Assembly (NCBI RefSeq): GCF_023015625.1
Contig: NZ_JALKAH010000004.1
Coordinates: forward strand, 62,001-126,000
Source: Yoonia sp. F2084L
Lineage (GTDB): Bacteria; Pseudomonadota; Alphaproteobacteria; Rhodobacterales; Rhodobacteraceae
Length of the DNA: 64,000 bases
Direction: 5' to 3'
Positions 1 to 8,956 of this stretch are shown in pieces. The translations under genes were made by a program, and so were the position numbers. The notes below the pieces were generated by a model. The model did not search any database. It was not told the origin of the DNA and saw only the letters and a list, made by a program, of their open reading frames with translations. Within the stretch, counting starts at the first letter, position 1, and every line of letters starts with the position of its first letter.

Positions 1-1
1 A

Positions 2-76
2 CTACCCAATGGCCGTTTCCAAGTCGCCGAAAACACACAGTACAGACCAGACGGAGATAAGGCCGCGCAAGGCTAA
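2..76 (+). CDS. C-terminal end of an unidentified protein (partial)
   Basis: An open frame enters from the left edge and stops with TAA at 74-76, giving about 24 residues that end in PDGDKAAQG. A strong hairpin terminator follows 22 bp later, which is where a gene on this strand should end, and the next gene converges from the other side. A second frame on the same strand also stays open until a TAA at 58-60, so the choice of frame is a judgement. The fragment is too short to identify. Confidence 0.35.
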   Translation, partial: LPNGRFQVAENTQYRPDGDKAAQG

Positions 77-98
77 CCATCGAGCAGTCGTAAAACGC

Positions 99-131
99 AA
101 AGGCGGGGTATTTGCCCCGCCTTTTTTATTG
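99..131. terminator. Bidirectional intrinsic terminator
   Basis: A perfect 10-bp stem, AAAGGCGGGG paired with CCCCGCCTTT, closes a 6-nt loop and runs into a T tract on the plus strand and an A/T-rich flank on the minus strand. The stop codon of the converging DUF2842 gene lies inside the T tract, so one hairpin probably serves both genes. Confidence 0.85.
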
Positions 132-350
132 CTGATCCGGGTCGGGTTGGCCGATCCCTTTGAACACCCATTTCAGTGGGAAGGCCCAGCCGATCCCCAA
201 CGCCACATAGATAAAGAACTCGACGATTAGCGGGAAACGTACTTCCTGGGTCATCATACTGCTCATGATGGTTGCGGCTATAATGATGTAGATCGGCAGA
301 CCCACAACAAGCACAAATATCGACAGTCGTTTGCGCGCTTTATATGTCAT
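126..350 (-). CDS. DUF2842 family small inner-membrane protein
   Basis: This 74-residue protein has two predicted membrane segments, about residues 9-29 and 43-61, with a basic N-terminus (KARKR) and an acidic tail ending PDPDQQ. Length and layout match DUF2842 proteins, which are known mainly from alphaproteobacteria and have no assigned function. It starts with ATG after GAGGATAG and lies 6 bp downstream of purA, so the two are probably cotranscribed. Its stop codon sits inside the shared terminator. No enzymatic motif is visible. Confidence 0.8.
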   Translation of the reverse strand: MTYKARKRLSIFVLVVGLPIYIIIAATIMSSMMTQEVRFPLIVEFFIYVALGIGWAFPLKWVFKGIGQPDPDQQ

Positions 351-356
351 CTATCC

Positions 357-1652
357 TCAATCCGCGAAGGGGTCGGTCACCAAAATGGTATCTTCTCTTT
401 CAGGTGAGGTGGAAACTAGGGCGACGGGGCATTGGATCAACTCCTCAATCCGGCGCACATATTTGATCGCCTGCGCAGGCAAGTCCGCCCAGGAGCGCGC
501 GCCTTCAGTGGACTCCGCCCAGCCTTCGATGTCTTCGTAAATCGGTTTGCAGCGCGCCTGTTGGTCAGCGGCTGTCGGCAGATAATCAAGCGTTTCGCCG
601 TCTAGGTCATAGCCCACACAGATCTTTAGCGTCTCAAAACCATCCAGAACGTCCAGCTTTGTCAGTGAGATGCCGGTCACACCTGATGTGGCACAGGTCT
701 GTCGCACCAAGGCGGCATCGAACCAACCGCAGCGCCGCTTGCGCCCGGTGACCGTGCCGAATTCATGGCCGCGTGTGCCAAGGCGGTGGCCGTCTTCGTC
801 GTCCAACTCTGTCGGAAAAGGCCCCTCGCCCACGCGTGTGGTGTAGGCTTTGACGATGCCAAGCACATAGTCGATGGCGGTGGGGCCAACGCCAACACCA
901 GTGGCCGCCTGTCCTGCGATCACGTTAGAGGATGTCACGAACGGGTATGTGCCAAAGTCGATATCGAGCAGCGCGCCTTGTGCGCCTTCAAACAGAATGC
1001 GTTTACCCGCCTTGCGCTTTTCGTTGAGCACTTTCCAGACGGGGGCAGCGTAAGGCAGGATTTCGCCAGCGATGTCTTTGAGCTGCGCAACCAGTGCATC
1101 GCGGTCAACGGGCTCAATGCCCAGACCTTTGCGCAGCGGGTCGTGGTGCTGGAGCGCGCGGTCAACGCGGGCTTCCAAAGTCGCCTGATCGGCCAGATCG
1201 GCCACGCGGACCGAACGACGCCCCACTTTGTCTTCGTAGGCCGGGCCAATGCCGCGGCCTGTCGTGCCGATCTTGGTACCTTTGCTGGCAGCTTCTTCGC
1301 GCGCACGGTCCAGTTCACCGTGGATTGGCAAGATCAACGGCGTATTTTCCGCAATCATCAGCGTTTCGGGGTTGATCGTGACGCCCTGTTTCTGGATCGA
1401 AGTGATTTCCTTGACCAGATGCCAAGGGTCCAAAACCACGCCATTGCCAATGATCGACAGCTTGCCGCCGCGCACCACACCCGAGGGCAGCGCGTTGAGC
1501 TTGAAAACCTCACCATCAATGACAAGCGTATGGCCCGCGTTATGCCCGCCCTGAAAGCGTGCGATCACGTCGGCCCGCTCAGAAAGCCAGTCCACGATCT
1601 TACCTTTGCCTTCATCACCCCACTGGGCACCGACGACCACAACATTTGCCAT
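357..1652 (-). CDS. purA: Adenylosuccinate synthetase
   Basis: PurA joins IMP and aspartate at the expense of GTP to make adenylosuccinate, the first committed step to AMP, in the cytosol. The 431 residues match the usual length of about 430. The N-terminus carries the GTP loop GDEGKGK (12-18) with catalytic Asp13, then GGHNAGHT with catalytic His41, and the IMP-binding GTTGRGIGP segment. The reading frame is open for 34 further codons upstream, but the start was set at [11 protein letters not shown] because a GAGGGA ribosome site precedes it and this is the family N-terminus. The DUF2842 gene follows after 6 bp. Confidence 0.98.
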   Translation of the reverse strand: MANVVVVGAQWGDEGKGKIVDWLSERADVIARFQGGHNAGHTLVIDGEVFKLNALPSGVVRGGKLSIIGNGVVLDPWHLVKEITSIQKQGVTINPETLMIAENTPLILPIHGELDRAREEAASKGTKIGTTGRGIGPAYEDKVGRRSVRVADLADQATLEARVDRALQHHDPLRKGLGIEPVDRDALVAQLKDIAGEILPYAAPVWKVLNEKRKAGKRILFEGAQGALLDIDFGTYPFVTSSNVIAGQAATGVGVGPTAIDYVLGIVKAYTTRVGEGPFPTELDDEDGHRLGTRGHEFGTVTGRKRRCGWFDAALVRQTCATSGVTGISLTKLDVLDGFETLKICVGYDLDGETLDYLPTAADQQARCKPIYEDIEGWAESTEGARSWADLPAQAIKYVRRIEELIQCPVALVSTSPEREDTILVTDPFAD

Positions 1653-1786
1653 AAGATTCTTTTCCCTCAAAGACTGCGTGCCCCCTATATCGGCGCACCG
1701 GGTCTGGGGAAACCGCAAAATGCCTGACTGGACAGCGAGACAATGACACCGCATTGTCGCCGCACCAAAAAGAAGTGAGGCATATC

Positions 1787-2182
1787 ATGGGTTTCGTTAT
1801 CCGTTGGATTTTTGCGTTTGTGTTGCTGGCGGCGACATATAACCCGACGCAGTGGAACTATGTCCGCTGGAGCATGGCGAACTATGAAACCAGCCTGTCT
1901 CTGACGGTGCTGTTTGGGCTGATCCTGCTGATCGGGTACATCATCTATCTGCGTGCAACCCTGCGATCTATCGGGGTTTTCGGGATGCTGTTGATCCTTG
2001 CCGTCGTTGGTACGGTGCTCTGGGTGCTGTTCGATCAAGGCGTGATGAGCTTTGCGGACCCGTCCATCAATACATGGATCGGGATCGTGGCCCTGTCTGT
2101 CGTTCTGGCAATCGGCCTGTCTTGGTCAATCGTGCGGCGGCGGCTGACGGGTCAGGCTGACATGGATGATGTCGACGAATAA
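1787..2182 (+). CDS. DUF6524-type four-helix membrane protein
   Basis: A 131-residue integral membrane protein with about four hydrophobic segments (roughly residues 5-22, 37-55, 63-82 and 96-116) and a charged tail RRRLTGQADMDDVDE. It resembles the short membrane proteins grouped as DUF6524; that assignment is from memory of the NPTQWNYVRW region and not from a search. Start chosen at the ATG preceded by AGTGAGG with 6-bp spacing. It is divergent from purA and lies 78 bp upstream of secG. Function unknown. Confidence 0.6.
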   Translation: MGFVIRWIFAFVLLAATYNPTQWNYVRWSMANYETSLSLTVLFGLILLIGYIIYLRATLRSIGVFGMLLILAVVGTVLWVLFDQGVMSFADPSINTWIGIVALSVVLAIGLSWSIVRRRLTGQADMDDVDE

Positions 2183-2260
2183 GCATGGTTTCAGGGGTTG
2201 CGGGAAAGCCTCGCAGCTTTTAGATACCGCTTGTTCGCGAACGCCCGAAAGGCCCCTTGA

Positions 2261-2614
2261 ATGGAAAACGTCGTCCTTATCATCCACCTGATCCTGGCAC
2301 TCAGCCTGATCGGTACTGTGCTTTTGCAGCGCTCTGAGGGTGGTGGTCTTGGCATGGGCGGCGGTGGCGGTGCGACGGGTTCGCGCCCTGCCCCCACAGC
2401 GATGAGCAAATTCACATGGGCGCTGGCAGTTGCATTCATTTGCACGTCCATTGCGCTGACGCTGATTTCGGCAAGCAATACAGCAGGTTCCTCGGTCACT
2501 GACCGGTTGGGCATTGATCCAAGTGGTGATACACCATTGCTGCCTGATTTTGGTGATAGCCTTTTACCGCCGTCGTTGGGCGATGACGATCCGCTGGTCC
2601 CTGCGGGCGAATAA
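2261..2614 (+). CDS. secG: Protein translocase subunit SecG
   Basis: SecG is the small accessory subunit of the SecYEG channel in the inner membrane. The 117 residues show the family layout: a first membrane helix (about 3-21), the cytoplasmic loop with the conserved LLQRSEGGGLG stretch followed by a glycine run, and a second helix (about 50-69). The C-terminal 45 residues are acidic and proline-rich, a low-complexity extension. Position just upstream of pyrG, 159 bp away, is a familiar alphaproteobacterial order. Confidence 0.95.
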   Translation: MENVVLIIHLILALSLIGTVLLQRSEGGGLGMGGGGGATGSRPAPTAMSKFTWALAVAFICTSIALTLISASNTAGSSVTDRLGIDPSGDTPLLPDFGDSLLPPSLGDDDPLVPAGE

Positions 2615-2773
2615 CCACTAGCAGTTGCCGTGCTGTCACGCGCGGCAACATGATGTTGGGTCAGCGGTTGCCAATCGTGCCCGAATCCACTACACGTCAA
2701 ATCCCGTGATGATGCGTATTTTCGGGTGCGCTTTCCCACAGTTTTTGGAATTTTTCACGGGGGCTCCCTGCTC

Positions 2774-4417
2774 ATGGCGCGTTTTATCTTCATTACTGGC
2801 GGCGTTGTGTCCTCACTTGGCAAAGGCCTCGCATCAGCGGCTTTGGGCGCTTTGTTGCAGGCCCGCGGCTATTCCGTGCGCCTGCGCAAACTGGACCCCT
2901 ATCTGAATGTAGACCCCGGCACGATGTCACCGTTTGAGCATGGTGAGGTCTTTGTCACCGATGACGGCGCCGAGACCGATCTGGACCTTGGTCATTATGA
3001 ACGGTTCACCGGGGTGCCTGCCCGCAATACGGACTCAGTCAGTTCGGGTCGCATCTACTCGACCGTTCTGGAGAAAGAGCGGCGCGGTGATTATCTGGGC
3101 AAGACGATTCAGGTCGTCCCGCATGTGACCAATGAAATCAAAGAGTTCCTGAAGATCGGCGAAGACGAAGTTGATTTCATGCTTTGCGAAATCGGCGGCA
3201 CGGTTGGCGATATTGAGGGTCTGCCGTTTTTCGAAGCCATCCGGCAATTCGCGCATGACAAACCGCGTGGCCAGTGCATTTTCATGCACCTGACGTTGCT
3301 GCCCTATCTGGCCGCCTCGGGTGAGTTGAAAACAAAGCCGACGCAACACTCTGTCAAGGAATTGCAGTCTATCGGTATCGCACCGGATATTCTTGTCTGT
3401 CGTTCCGAACATCCTATCCCGGACAAAGAGCGTGAAAAGATTGCCCTGTTCTGTAACGTGCGCAAGCAATGCGTTGTGGCGGCCTATGACCTGAGATCTA
3501 TCTATGAGGCCCCGTTGGCCTATCACGAACAAGGTCTCGATCAGGCAGTTCTGGATGCGTTCGGTATATCACCCGCGCCGCAGCCTAAACTGGATGTTTG
3601 GCACGACGTTTACGACCGCATCCATAATCCCGAAGGTAAGGTAAAGATCGCGATTGTTGGCAAATACACGCAGCTTGAAGACGCCTATAAGTCTATTGCA
3701 GAAGCCTTGACCCACGGCGGTATGCACAACCGTGTGAAGGTCAAGATCGAGTGGGTCGATGCCGAGCTTTTCGACAAGGACGACGCGGCCCCTTATCTGG
3801 AAGGGTTCCATGCCATCCTTGTGCCGGGCGGTTTTGGCGAACGCGGTACAGAGGGCAAGATCAAGGCGGCGCAATTCGCTCGCGAAAAGAAGATCCCCTA
3901 TCTGGGGATCTGTCTGGGTATGCAAATGGCGGTGATTGAAGCCGCCCGGAACGTGGCCGGTATGGCAAAGGCCGGGTCAGAGGAGTTTGACCATGAGGCC
4001 GGCAAAAAGCGTTTTGAACCGGTGGTTTATCACCTCAAAGAATGGGTGCAGGGCAATCATAAGGTCGCCCGCAAGGCTGACGATGACAAAGGCGGCACCA
4101 TGCGTCTGGGGGCTTATAACGCGACACTGACCGAAGGATCGAAGGTCTCTGAAGTCTATGGTGGCACCACCATCGAAGAGCGGCACCGACACCGGTATGA
4201 GGTTGATATCAAGTACCGCGAAACGCTCGAAAAAGCAGGTTTGCTGTTCTCGGGCATGTCACCTGATGGCAAACTGCCCGAGATTGTCGAATGGAAAGAT
4301 CACCCGTGGTTTATCGGCGTACAGTTCCACCCCGAGCTTAAGTCCAAGCCCTTCGCGCCCCATCCGTTGTTCGCTGATTTCGTGAGGGCCGCGGTGGAAA
4401 CGTCGCGCCTGGTGTGA
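2774..4417 (+). CDS. pyrG: CTP synthase
   Basis: PyrG converts UTP to CTP with ATP, using ammonia released from glutamine by its own C-terminal amidotransferase domain. The protein is 547 residues, typical for the family. The N-terminal synthetase domain opens with [17 protein letters not shown], containing the ATP loop. The glutaminase domain carries the nucleophile Cys380 in GICLGMQ and a C-terminal QFHPE with catalytic His and Glu. The frame extends 16 codons further upstream, but the start is fixed by the family N-terminus. The stop lies 3 bp from the converging porin gene. Confidence 0.98.
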   Translation: MARFIFITGGVVSSLGKGLASAALGALLQARGYSVRLRKLDPYLNVDPGTMSPFEHGEVFVTDDGAETDLDLGHYERFTGVPARNTDSVSSGRIYSTVLEKERRGDYLGKTIQVVPHVTNEIKEFLKIGEDEVDFMLCEIGGTVGDIEGLPFFEAIRQFAHDKPRGQCIFMHLTLLPYLAASGELKTKPTQHSVKELQSIGIAPDILVCRSEHPIPDKEREKIALFCNVRKQCVVAAYDLRSIYEAPLAYHEQGLDQAVLDAFGISPAPQPKLDVWHDVYDRIHNPEGKVKIAIVGKYTQLEDAYKSIAEALTHGGMHNRVKVKIEWVDAELFDKDDAAPYLEGFHAILVPGGFGERGTEGKIKAAQFAREKKIPYLGICLGMQMAVIEAARNVAGMAKAGSEEFDHEAGKKRFEPVVYHLKEWVQGNHKVARKADDDKGGTMRLGAYNATLTEGSKVSEVYGGTTIEERHRHRYEVDIKYRETLEKAGLLFSGMSPDGKLPEIVEWKDHPWFIGVQFHPELKSKPFAPHPLFADFVRAAVETSRLV

Positions 4418-4420
4418 TCG

Positions 4421-5170
4421 CTAAAACCCGAAGGTGATACGCCGGGTCAGCACGATACTGCCACTGATCTGATCGTCTTTTTCCGTGATCGGGCTGTCGG
4501 CGGCATCATCGCGCAATTGTTCGTAGCGCAATGTGCCAATCACCTCCCAATCGTCGTTCAGGGCATAGGTGGCCTCGGCCTTGGCGCCGGCGCTGACGAT
4601 CCCGCCGCGCGCGTCAAATGCATCAAAGTTGCTGGTCCCGCTCTCTTCTGCGCTCACCCCGAAATAGGTTTGCGCATAGTCATCATCGCCCAGCAAAATG
4701 CGTGGGCCTGCCTTGAATGTGAGCTGATCTGTCGGGCGGTAATAGATATCGCTTCCGATTTCGGCGACAAAGGATTCGTGACCGATCACGCCATAGCGCA
4801 GCTTTGCAAACACCTCATAGTCGGGTGTTGTGAATTCCAAGCCACCGCCAAGTTCCAATGAAAAATCAATGTCGTCCAACCCGGTGAGTTCATCAAACTC
4901 ATCAGCATCCCGCGCACCGATAAAGCGGAATGACCCGCCAAAACCGAGCCCATATGATGCGTCACCGCCGAACGAAAGGGCACCAAACTGCAACTTTTCA
5001 AGCTGAAATTTGGGACTGACACCAAGATCAAGGTCGTCATCACCGAAGTAGCCGGGCGATAACGAAGGGCCAAGCCCAAGCCGAAATTCGACGCTGTTGG
5101 GCTGCTCTTGAGCCACCGCTGCCAGCGGTGTCGTAATCAGCAATGCCGCGAGGGTAGCGCGTTTGAACAT
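4421..5170 (-). CDS. MipA/OmpV family outer-membrane protein
   Basis: A 249-residue protein with a cleavable signal peptide (FKRATLAALLITTPLAAVAQ, cut near residue 21) and alternating beta-strand sequence ending in Phe (RRITFGF), the signature of an outer-membrane barrel. The opening EFRLGLGPSLSPGYFGDDD and the SFGGDASYGLGFGG region match the MipA/OmpV family, members of which scaffold murein enzymes or act as porin-like proteins. The start is the ATG at 5168-5170, seven codons inside the longer frame, with AAGG upstream. It converges on pyrG with a 3-bp gap. Its specific role cannot be read from sequence. Confidence 0.85.
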   Translation of the reverse strand: MFKRATLAALLITTPLAAVAQEQPNSVEFRLGLGPSLSPGYFGDDDLDLGVSPKFQLEKLQFGALSFGGDASYGLGFGGSFRFIGARDADEFDELTGLDDIDFSLELGGGLEFTTPDYEVFAKLRYGVIGHESFVAEIGSDIYYRPTDQLTFKAGPRILLGDDDYAQTYFGVSAEESGTSNFDAFDARGGIVSAGAKAEATYALNDDWEVIGTLRYEQLRDDAADSPITEKDDQISGSIVLTRRITFGF

Positions 5171-5308
5171 GTTAAGGCCTTTCGGTGTCACCCTACAGTT
5201 AGCGCCGGTCTTTGCACAAGCAACTGCGGAAAAACTGGGCGTTTTTCGGCAGATAGACAGGCTTGCTCGGCTGGGTTAAGCCGACAGCCGTAACCCAAGG
5301 GGCGTATC

Positions 5309-6100
5309 ATGCTGTCATACCAACACATCTACCACGCCGGAAATCTGGCGGACGTGCACAAGCACAGCATGCTGGCGTGGGCTTTGGCGTATATGACCCG
5401 CAAGGACAAACCCCTGTCCTATCTGGAAACCCATGCGGGGCGCGGGCTTTATGATTTGCGCGATGAGGCGGCCCTGAAAACCGGCGAGGCCGCCATGGGG
5501 ATCGCATTGGCGCAGGATTGGTTTGCCGCTGATCACCCTTATGCGCAGGTTTTGACGCGTATCCGTGCCAAGCACGGGGGCGATGCTTATCCCGGTTCCC
5601 CCCTCATTGCCGCAGAAAGCTTGCGCCCGGTCGATACGATCCATCTGTCCGAACTGCACCCGCAGGAATTCGCCGCCCTAAAAGACAACATGGCCCCTTA
5701 CGGCGGTATCTTTCGCCAGAAGGATGGCTGGGACATGGCAATGTCGCTTTGCCCGCCTGACCCCCGCCGGGGTTTGCTGCTGATTGATCCGTCGTTTGAG
5801 GTGAAAGCGGATTATCAGACCATCCCCGCCACCATTGCAAAGCTACACCGCAAATGGGGCGTTGGTGTCATTATGTTGTGGTATCCGATCCTGACGGATG
5901 CACCCCACAAGCCCATGATCCGTGACTTGCAGACAGCGATCCCAGATGCCCTGACCCATGAGGTCAGTTTCCCCCCGGCCCGACCCGGGCACCGGATGGT
6001 TGGCTCTGGTCTGTTTGTCCTGAACGCACCTTACGGCTTTGCGCAAGAAGGCGCGCGACTGACTGCCCTCTTTCAAGATAGGCTTTCTCATCTTATGTAG
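5309..6100 (+). CDS. rlmJ: 23S rRNA (adenine-2030-N6)-methyltransferase RlmJ
   Basis: RlmJ methylates the N6 of A2030 in 23S rRNA with S-adenosylmethionine. The 263 residues begin with the family signature LSYQHIYHAGNLADVHKHS and contain LETHAGRGLYDL (SAM loop region) and the catalytic-motif region LLLIDPSFEVKADYQ. The expected (D/N)PP(Y/F) tetrad reads DPSF here, with Ser in place of the second Pro. C-terminal GSGLFVLNAPYG is also typical. The start ATG at 5309 gives the family N-terminus. The next gene starts 5 bp after the stop. Confidence 0.93.
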   Translation: MLSYQHIYHAGNLADVHKHSMLAWALAYMTRKDKPLSYLETHAGRGLYDLRDEAALKTGEAAMGIALAQDWFAADHPYAQVLTRIRAKHGGDAYPGSPLIAAESLRPVDTIHLSELHPQEFAALKDNMAPYGGIFRQKDGWDMAMSLCPPDPRRGLLLIDPSFEVKADYQTIPATIAKLHRKWGVGVIMLWYPILTDAPHKPMIRDLQTAIPDALTHEVSFPPARPGHRMVGSGLFVLNAPYGFAQEGARLTALFQDRLSHLM

Positions 6101-6105
6101 GGCGC

Positions 6106-6543
6106 ATGTTCAATGATCTCCTTAGGCGTCTGACCGCCCCCGACCCCGCAGCCCTACCTGAAATTGATTGCCGTTTGGCGCTTGGTGCCCTGCTTGTGCG
6201 TATTGCCCGCACGGATGGCGACTATGCCGATGTCGAAATCGCACAAATTGATCAGGCTTTGATGAAACGCTATGATCTGAACGCGACAGATGCTGCCGCT
6301 CTGCGCGCCGAATGCGAGGCGTTGGAGGCAGAAGCCCCGGACACAGTCCGCTTTACGCGTGCCATCAAAGACACTGTGTCCTACGAAGATCGGCTTGGCG
6401 TGATCGAAGCCCTGTGGTCTGTCGTGATGGCCGACGGTGTGCGTGACGATGAAGAAGACAGCATGATGCGGATGACCGCATCGCTGTTGGGTGTATCTGA
6501 TCAGGACAGCCACCGCGCCCGCCTCAAAGTCAGCGCTGGATGA
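6106..6543 (+). CDS. TerB family protein
   Basis: This 145-residue, strongly acidic and helical protein has the two-fold pattern of TerB domains: LALGALLVRIARTDGDYADVE followed later by VIEALWSVVMADGVRDDEE. These acidic motifs bind metal in some TerB proteins. The family is linked to tellurite resistance and to DjlA-type chaperones, but most chromosomal copies have no known role. It lies 5 bp after rlmJ and shares an ATGA overlap with the next gene, so the three are likely one transcript. Confidence 0.82.
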   Translation: MFNDLLRRLTAPDPAALPEIDCRLALGALLVRIARTDGDYADVEIAQIDQALMKRYDLNATDAAALRAECEALEAEAPDTVRFTRAIKDTVSYEDRLGVIEALWSVVMADGVRDDEEDSMMRMTASLLGVSDQDSHRARLKVSAG

Positions 6544-7298
6544 TTGCAAGCCTGCCGATGTATGCACGTGCGTCCAATAGGGCCGCGCATGACGCGTTGT
6601 GGGCGCTGATCCGTGATGGGTTGCGCGCACGCGGGGTATCGGCCTGTGATCAGTTGGACTACGACACGGATCATATGGATGGATGGGCGCGGCCCGATTT
6701 GGTGTTGGGGCAAATCTGCAATCTGCCTTACCGCGCTCTATTCAAAACGAAGGTGACTGTGATCGGTGCCGCGGATTATGGAGTGGCAGGTTGCCCCCCC
6801 GGATACTACCGCAGCGTGTTTGTGGTTCGGAACGATTGCACCGCCACAACGCCACAAGACATGGCAACACTGCGTTTTGCGTTTAGCGAACCGCTTTCGC
6901 AATCAGGCTTTGGTGCCCCTCAGCTTTGGGCGCAGGCGCATGGGTTTCAGTTTCAATGTATTCCCAAGACTGGCAGTCACCAGTCCAGTATTGCCGCTGT
7001 CGCGGAAGGGCGCGCTGATATCGCGGCGATTGATGCGCATACATGGCGGATCGAACAAGCTGAAAACCCGCAGACGGCAGAACTTAAGATGATCGGGCAC
7101 ACGGACGTGACCCCGGGCATGAGTTTCATTACCCGCAGAGCGCAGGACCCAGTCCCCTATTTTGATGCAATCGCCGCTGCCATTGCCGCTCTCACCGTGC
7201 AAGACGCATCCACCCTTGGCTTGAAGGGCATTATCGCCTTGCCCCAAACCGCCTATGACCTGCCATTTCCGCCAAAGCAGGCGGCAGCCCCCCTTTGA
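6540..7298 (+). CDS. PhnD-like periplasmic-binding-fold protein without signal peptide
   Basis: The 252 residues resemble the PhnD/phosphate-phosphonate solute-binding group: the pattern of RPDLVLGQICNLPYRA near residue 51, AFSEPLSQSGFGAP near 112 and AAVAEGRADIAAIDAHTW near 156 follows the PF12974-type fold. The N-terminus MIASLPMYARASN starts directly at the first beta strand, so there is no export signal and the protein should be cytosolic. The ATG overlaps the previous stop (ATGA), which fixes the start. No permease or ATPase for phosphonate is adjacent; the ABC genes downstream are of the polar amino acid type. Confidence 0.7.
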   Translation: MIASLPMYARASNRAAHDALWALIRDGLRARGVSACDQLDYDTDHMDGWARPDLVLGQICNLPYRALFKTKVTVIGAADYGVAGCPPGYYRSVFVVRNDCTATTPQDMATLRFAFSEPLSQSGFGAPQLWAQAHGFQFQCIPKTGSHQSSIAAVAEGRADIAAIDAHTWRIEQAENPQTAELKMIGHTDVTPGMSFITRRAQDPVPYFDAIAAAIAALTVQDASTLGLKGIIALPQTAYDLPFPPKQAAAPL

Positions 7299-7382
7299 CG
7301 CCGGGTCAACGCGTCACTTACCGTTGCAAACCTGCGCAAAATCGGCACTACTCTGCGCTGGAACTATGAAAAGCTGCCAACC

Positions 7383-8156
7383 GTGACAAACGCCGCCCCT
7401 GTTATCGAAATACGCGACCTGCACAAAGCCTACGGCGACCTTGAGGTGTTGAAGGGTGTAGATATCGTCGCCCCCGCCGGGCATGTCGTATCGCTGATCG
7501 GATCGTCCGGGTCTGGTAAATCAACGCTTTTGCGCTGTGCGAACCTGCTGGAAGACAGCCAGCAGGGTGATGTGCTATTCTGCGGGGAACCGGTGACCTG
7601 GAAGGGTATGGGTGCCAACCGCCATCCTGGTGACCACGCCCAGATGATCCGCATTCGCACGAACCTGTCGATGGTGTTTCAGCAGTTTAATCTGTGGGCG
7701 CATATGACGATTTTGCAAAACGTCATGGAGGCCCCCGTCACCGTGCTCAAACGCGACAAGGCCGAGGCGGAAGCTGCTGCCCGCAAGTATCTTGCCAAGG
7801 TTGGCATAGGTGACAAATGCGATGCTTATCCGGCCCAACTGTCGGGCGGACAACAACAACGCGCCGCGATTGCGCGCGCGCTGTGTATGGAACCCAAGGC
7901 GCTGCTGTTTGACGAACCGACCAGCGCGTTGGACCCTGAACTTGAACAGGAAGTCGTGAAAGTGATCAAAGATCTGGCCGCCGAAGGCCGCACCATGATC
8001 ATCGTCACCCACGACATGCGACTGGCCGCTGACGTCAGCGACCATGTCGTCTTTCTGCACCAAGGCAAAATCGAAGAGCAAGGCCCCCCGGCGGAGCTTT
8101 TCGGCAAACCCAAGACCGAACGGCTCAAGGGCTTTTTGTCCGCCACGGTTTCATAA
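7383..8156 (+). CDS. Polar amino acid-type ABC transporter ATP-binding protein
   Basis: The 257-residue ATPase of an importer shows Walker A GSSGSGKST (40-48), signature LSGGQQQR (153-160), Walker B ALLFDEPTSALD (173-184) and the switch His in VTHDM. The closest pattern is the HisP/OccP/ArtP group, which serves basic amino acids, opines and related amines, including the insertion around NRHPGDHAQMIRIR typical of HisP-like proteins. Translation starts at GTG. It heads an operon: binding protein after 24 bp, then, beyond a divergent oxidase, two permeases. Confidence 0.93.
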   Translation: MTNAAPVIEIRDLHKAYGDLEVLKGVDIVAPAGHVVSLIGSSGSGKSTLLRCANLLEDSQQGDVLFCGEPVTWKGMGANRHPGDHAQMIRIRTNLSMVFQQFNLWAHMTILQNVMEAPVTVLKRDKAEAEAAARKYLAKVGIGDKCDAYPAQLSGGQQQRAAIARALCMEPKALLFDEPTSALDPELEQEVVKVIKDLAAEGRTMIIVTHDMRLAADVSDHVVFLHQGKIEEQGPPAELFGKPKTERLKGFLSATVS

Positions 8157-8180
8157 AATCATCTAATCGGGAGAATACTG

Positions 8181-8903
8181 ATGAAAAATCTTATCCTTAC
8201 AACGGTCGCACTGGCCGTCGCAGGTTCCATGACATTCGCAGACGGCCATTCCGTCGTGCGTCTGGGCACAGAGGGCGCCTACCCTCCATATAACTTCCTC
8301 AACGACGACGGCGAAGTCGACGGTTTTGAGCGTGAAGTGGGTGACGAAGTTTGCGCACGCGCCGAACTGACCTGCGAGTGGGTCACAAACGAGTGGGACA
8401 GCATTATCCCCAACCTCGTTTCCGGCAACTACGATGTGATCATCGCTGGCATGTCCATCACGGACGAGCGTGACGAAGTCATCGACTTTTCTCAAGGCTA
8501 TACCCAGCCTGATCCATCTGCATACCTTGCAATGTCCGCTGACGTTGATCTGGCAAATGGCGTGATTGCTGCCCAAACCGGTACAATTCAGGCCGCATTT
8601 GTTGCAAGCACTGGTGCCACGCTGCTGGAATTTGCGACACCCGACGAAACAGTTGCGGCTGTGAAAGCCGGCGAAGCGGATGCGGTTCTGGCCGACAAAT
8701 CCTTCTTGCAGCCAATCGCAGATTCCGATGCTGAAGTCATGCTGCTAAGCCAAGAAGAACTGATTGGTGGCGGTGTTGGCCTTGGTGTGCGCGAAAGCGA
8801 CGGCGAATTGCTGGCAACGCTGGATGCGGCCATCACGTCGATGAAAGAAGACGGCACACTGAACGAGCTGATCGCAAAATGGGGTGTTGGCGAGCAGTTC
8901 TAA
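8181..8903 (+). CDS. Polar amino acid-type ABC transporter substrate-binding protein
   Basis: A 240-residue periplasmic protein with a signal peptide cut near residue 20 (MTFA-DGH). The mature chain has the bacterial extracellular solute-binding family 3 layout: VRLGTEGAYPPYNFLNDDGEVDGFEREVG at the start, EWDSIIPNLVSGNYDVIIAGMSITDERDEVIDFS in the first lobe, and a C-terminal LNELIAKWG. Asp/Glu-rich ligand-contact regions fit a cationic ligand such as a basic amino acid or a polyamine derivative, but this is inference. It directly follows the ATPase gene and is closed by a bidirectional terminator. Confidence 0.9.
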   Translation: MKNLILTTVALAVAGSMTFADGHSVVRLGTEGAYPPYNFLNDDGEVDGFEREVGDEVCARAELTCEWVTNEWDSIIPNLVSGNYDVIIAGMSITDERDEVIDFSQGYTQPDPSAYLAMSADVDLANGVIAAQTGTIQAAFVASTGATLLEFATPDETVAAVKAGEADAVLADKSFLQPIADSDAEVMLLSQEELIGGGVGLGVRESDGELLATLDAAITSMKEDGTLNELIAKWGVGEQF

Positions 8904-8927
8904 GCCGCCAGTACCGTTGAGATCGAG

Positions 8928-8956
8928 AGGGCTGCCAGAGATGGCGGCCCTTTTTT
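8928..8956. terminator. Bidirectional intrinsic terminator
   Basis: Stem AGGGCTGCC with GGCGGCCCT (one G-T pair) and a 6-nt loop, followed by six T on the plus strand. It ends the ATPase/binding-protein transcript. The stop codon of the converging oxidase (TAA on the minus strand) lies within the T tract. Confidence 0.85.

Noticed and set aside
765..1727. Long open frame (320 codons) on the plus strand
   Set aside because: Lies wholly antisense to purA; sequence has no family motifs and is the mirror frame of a high-GC gene.
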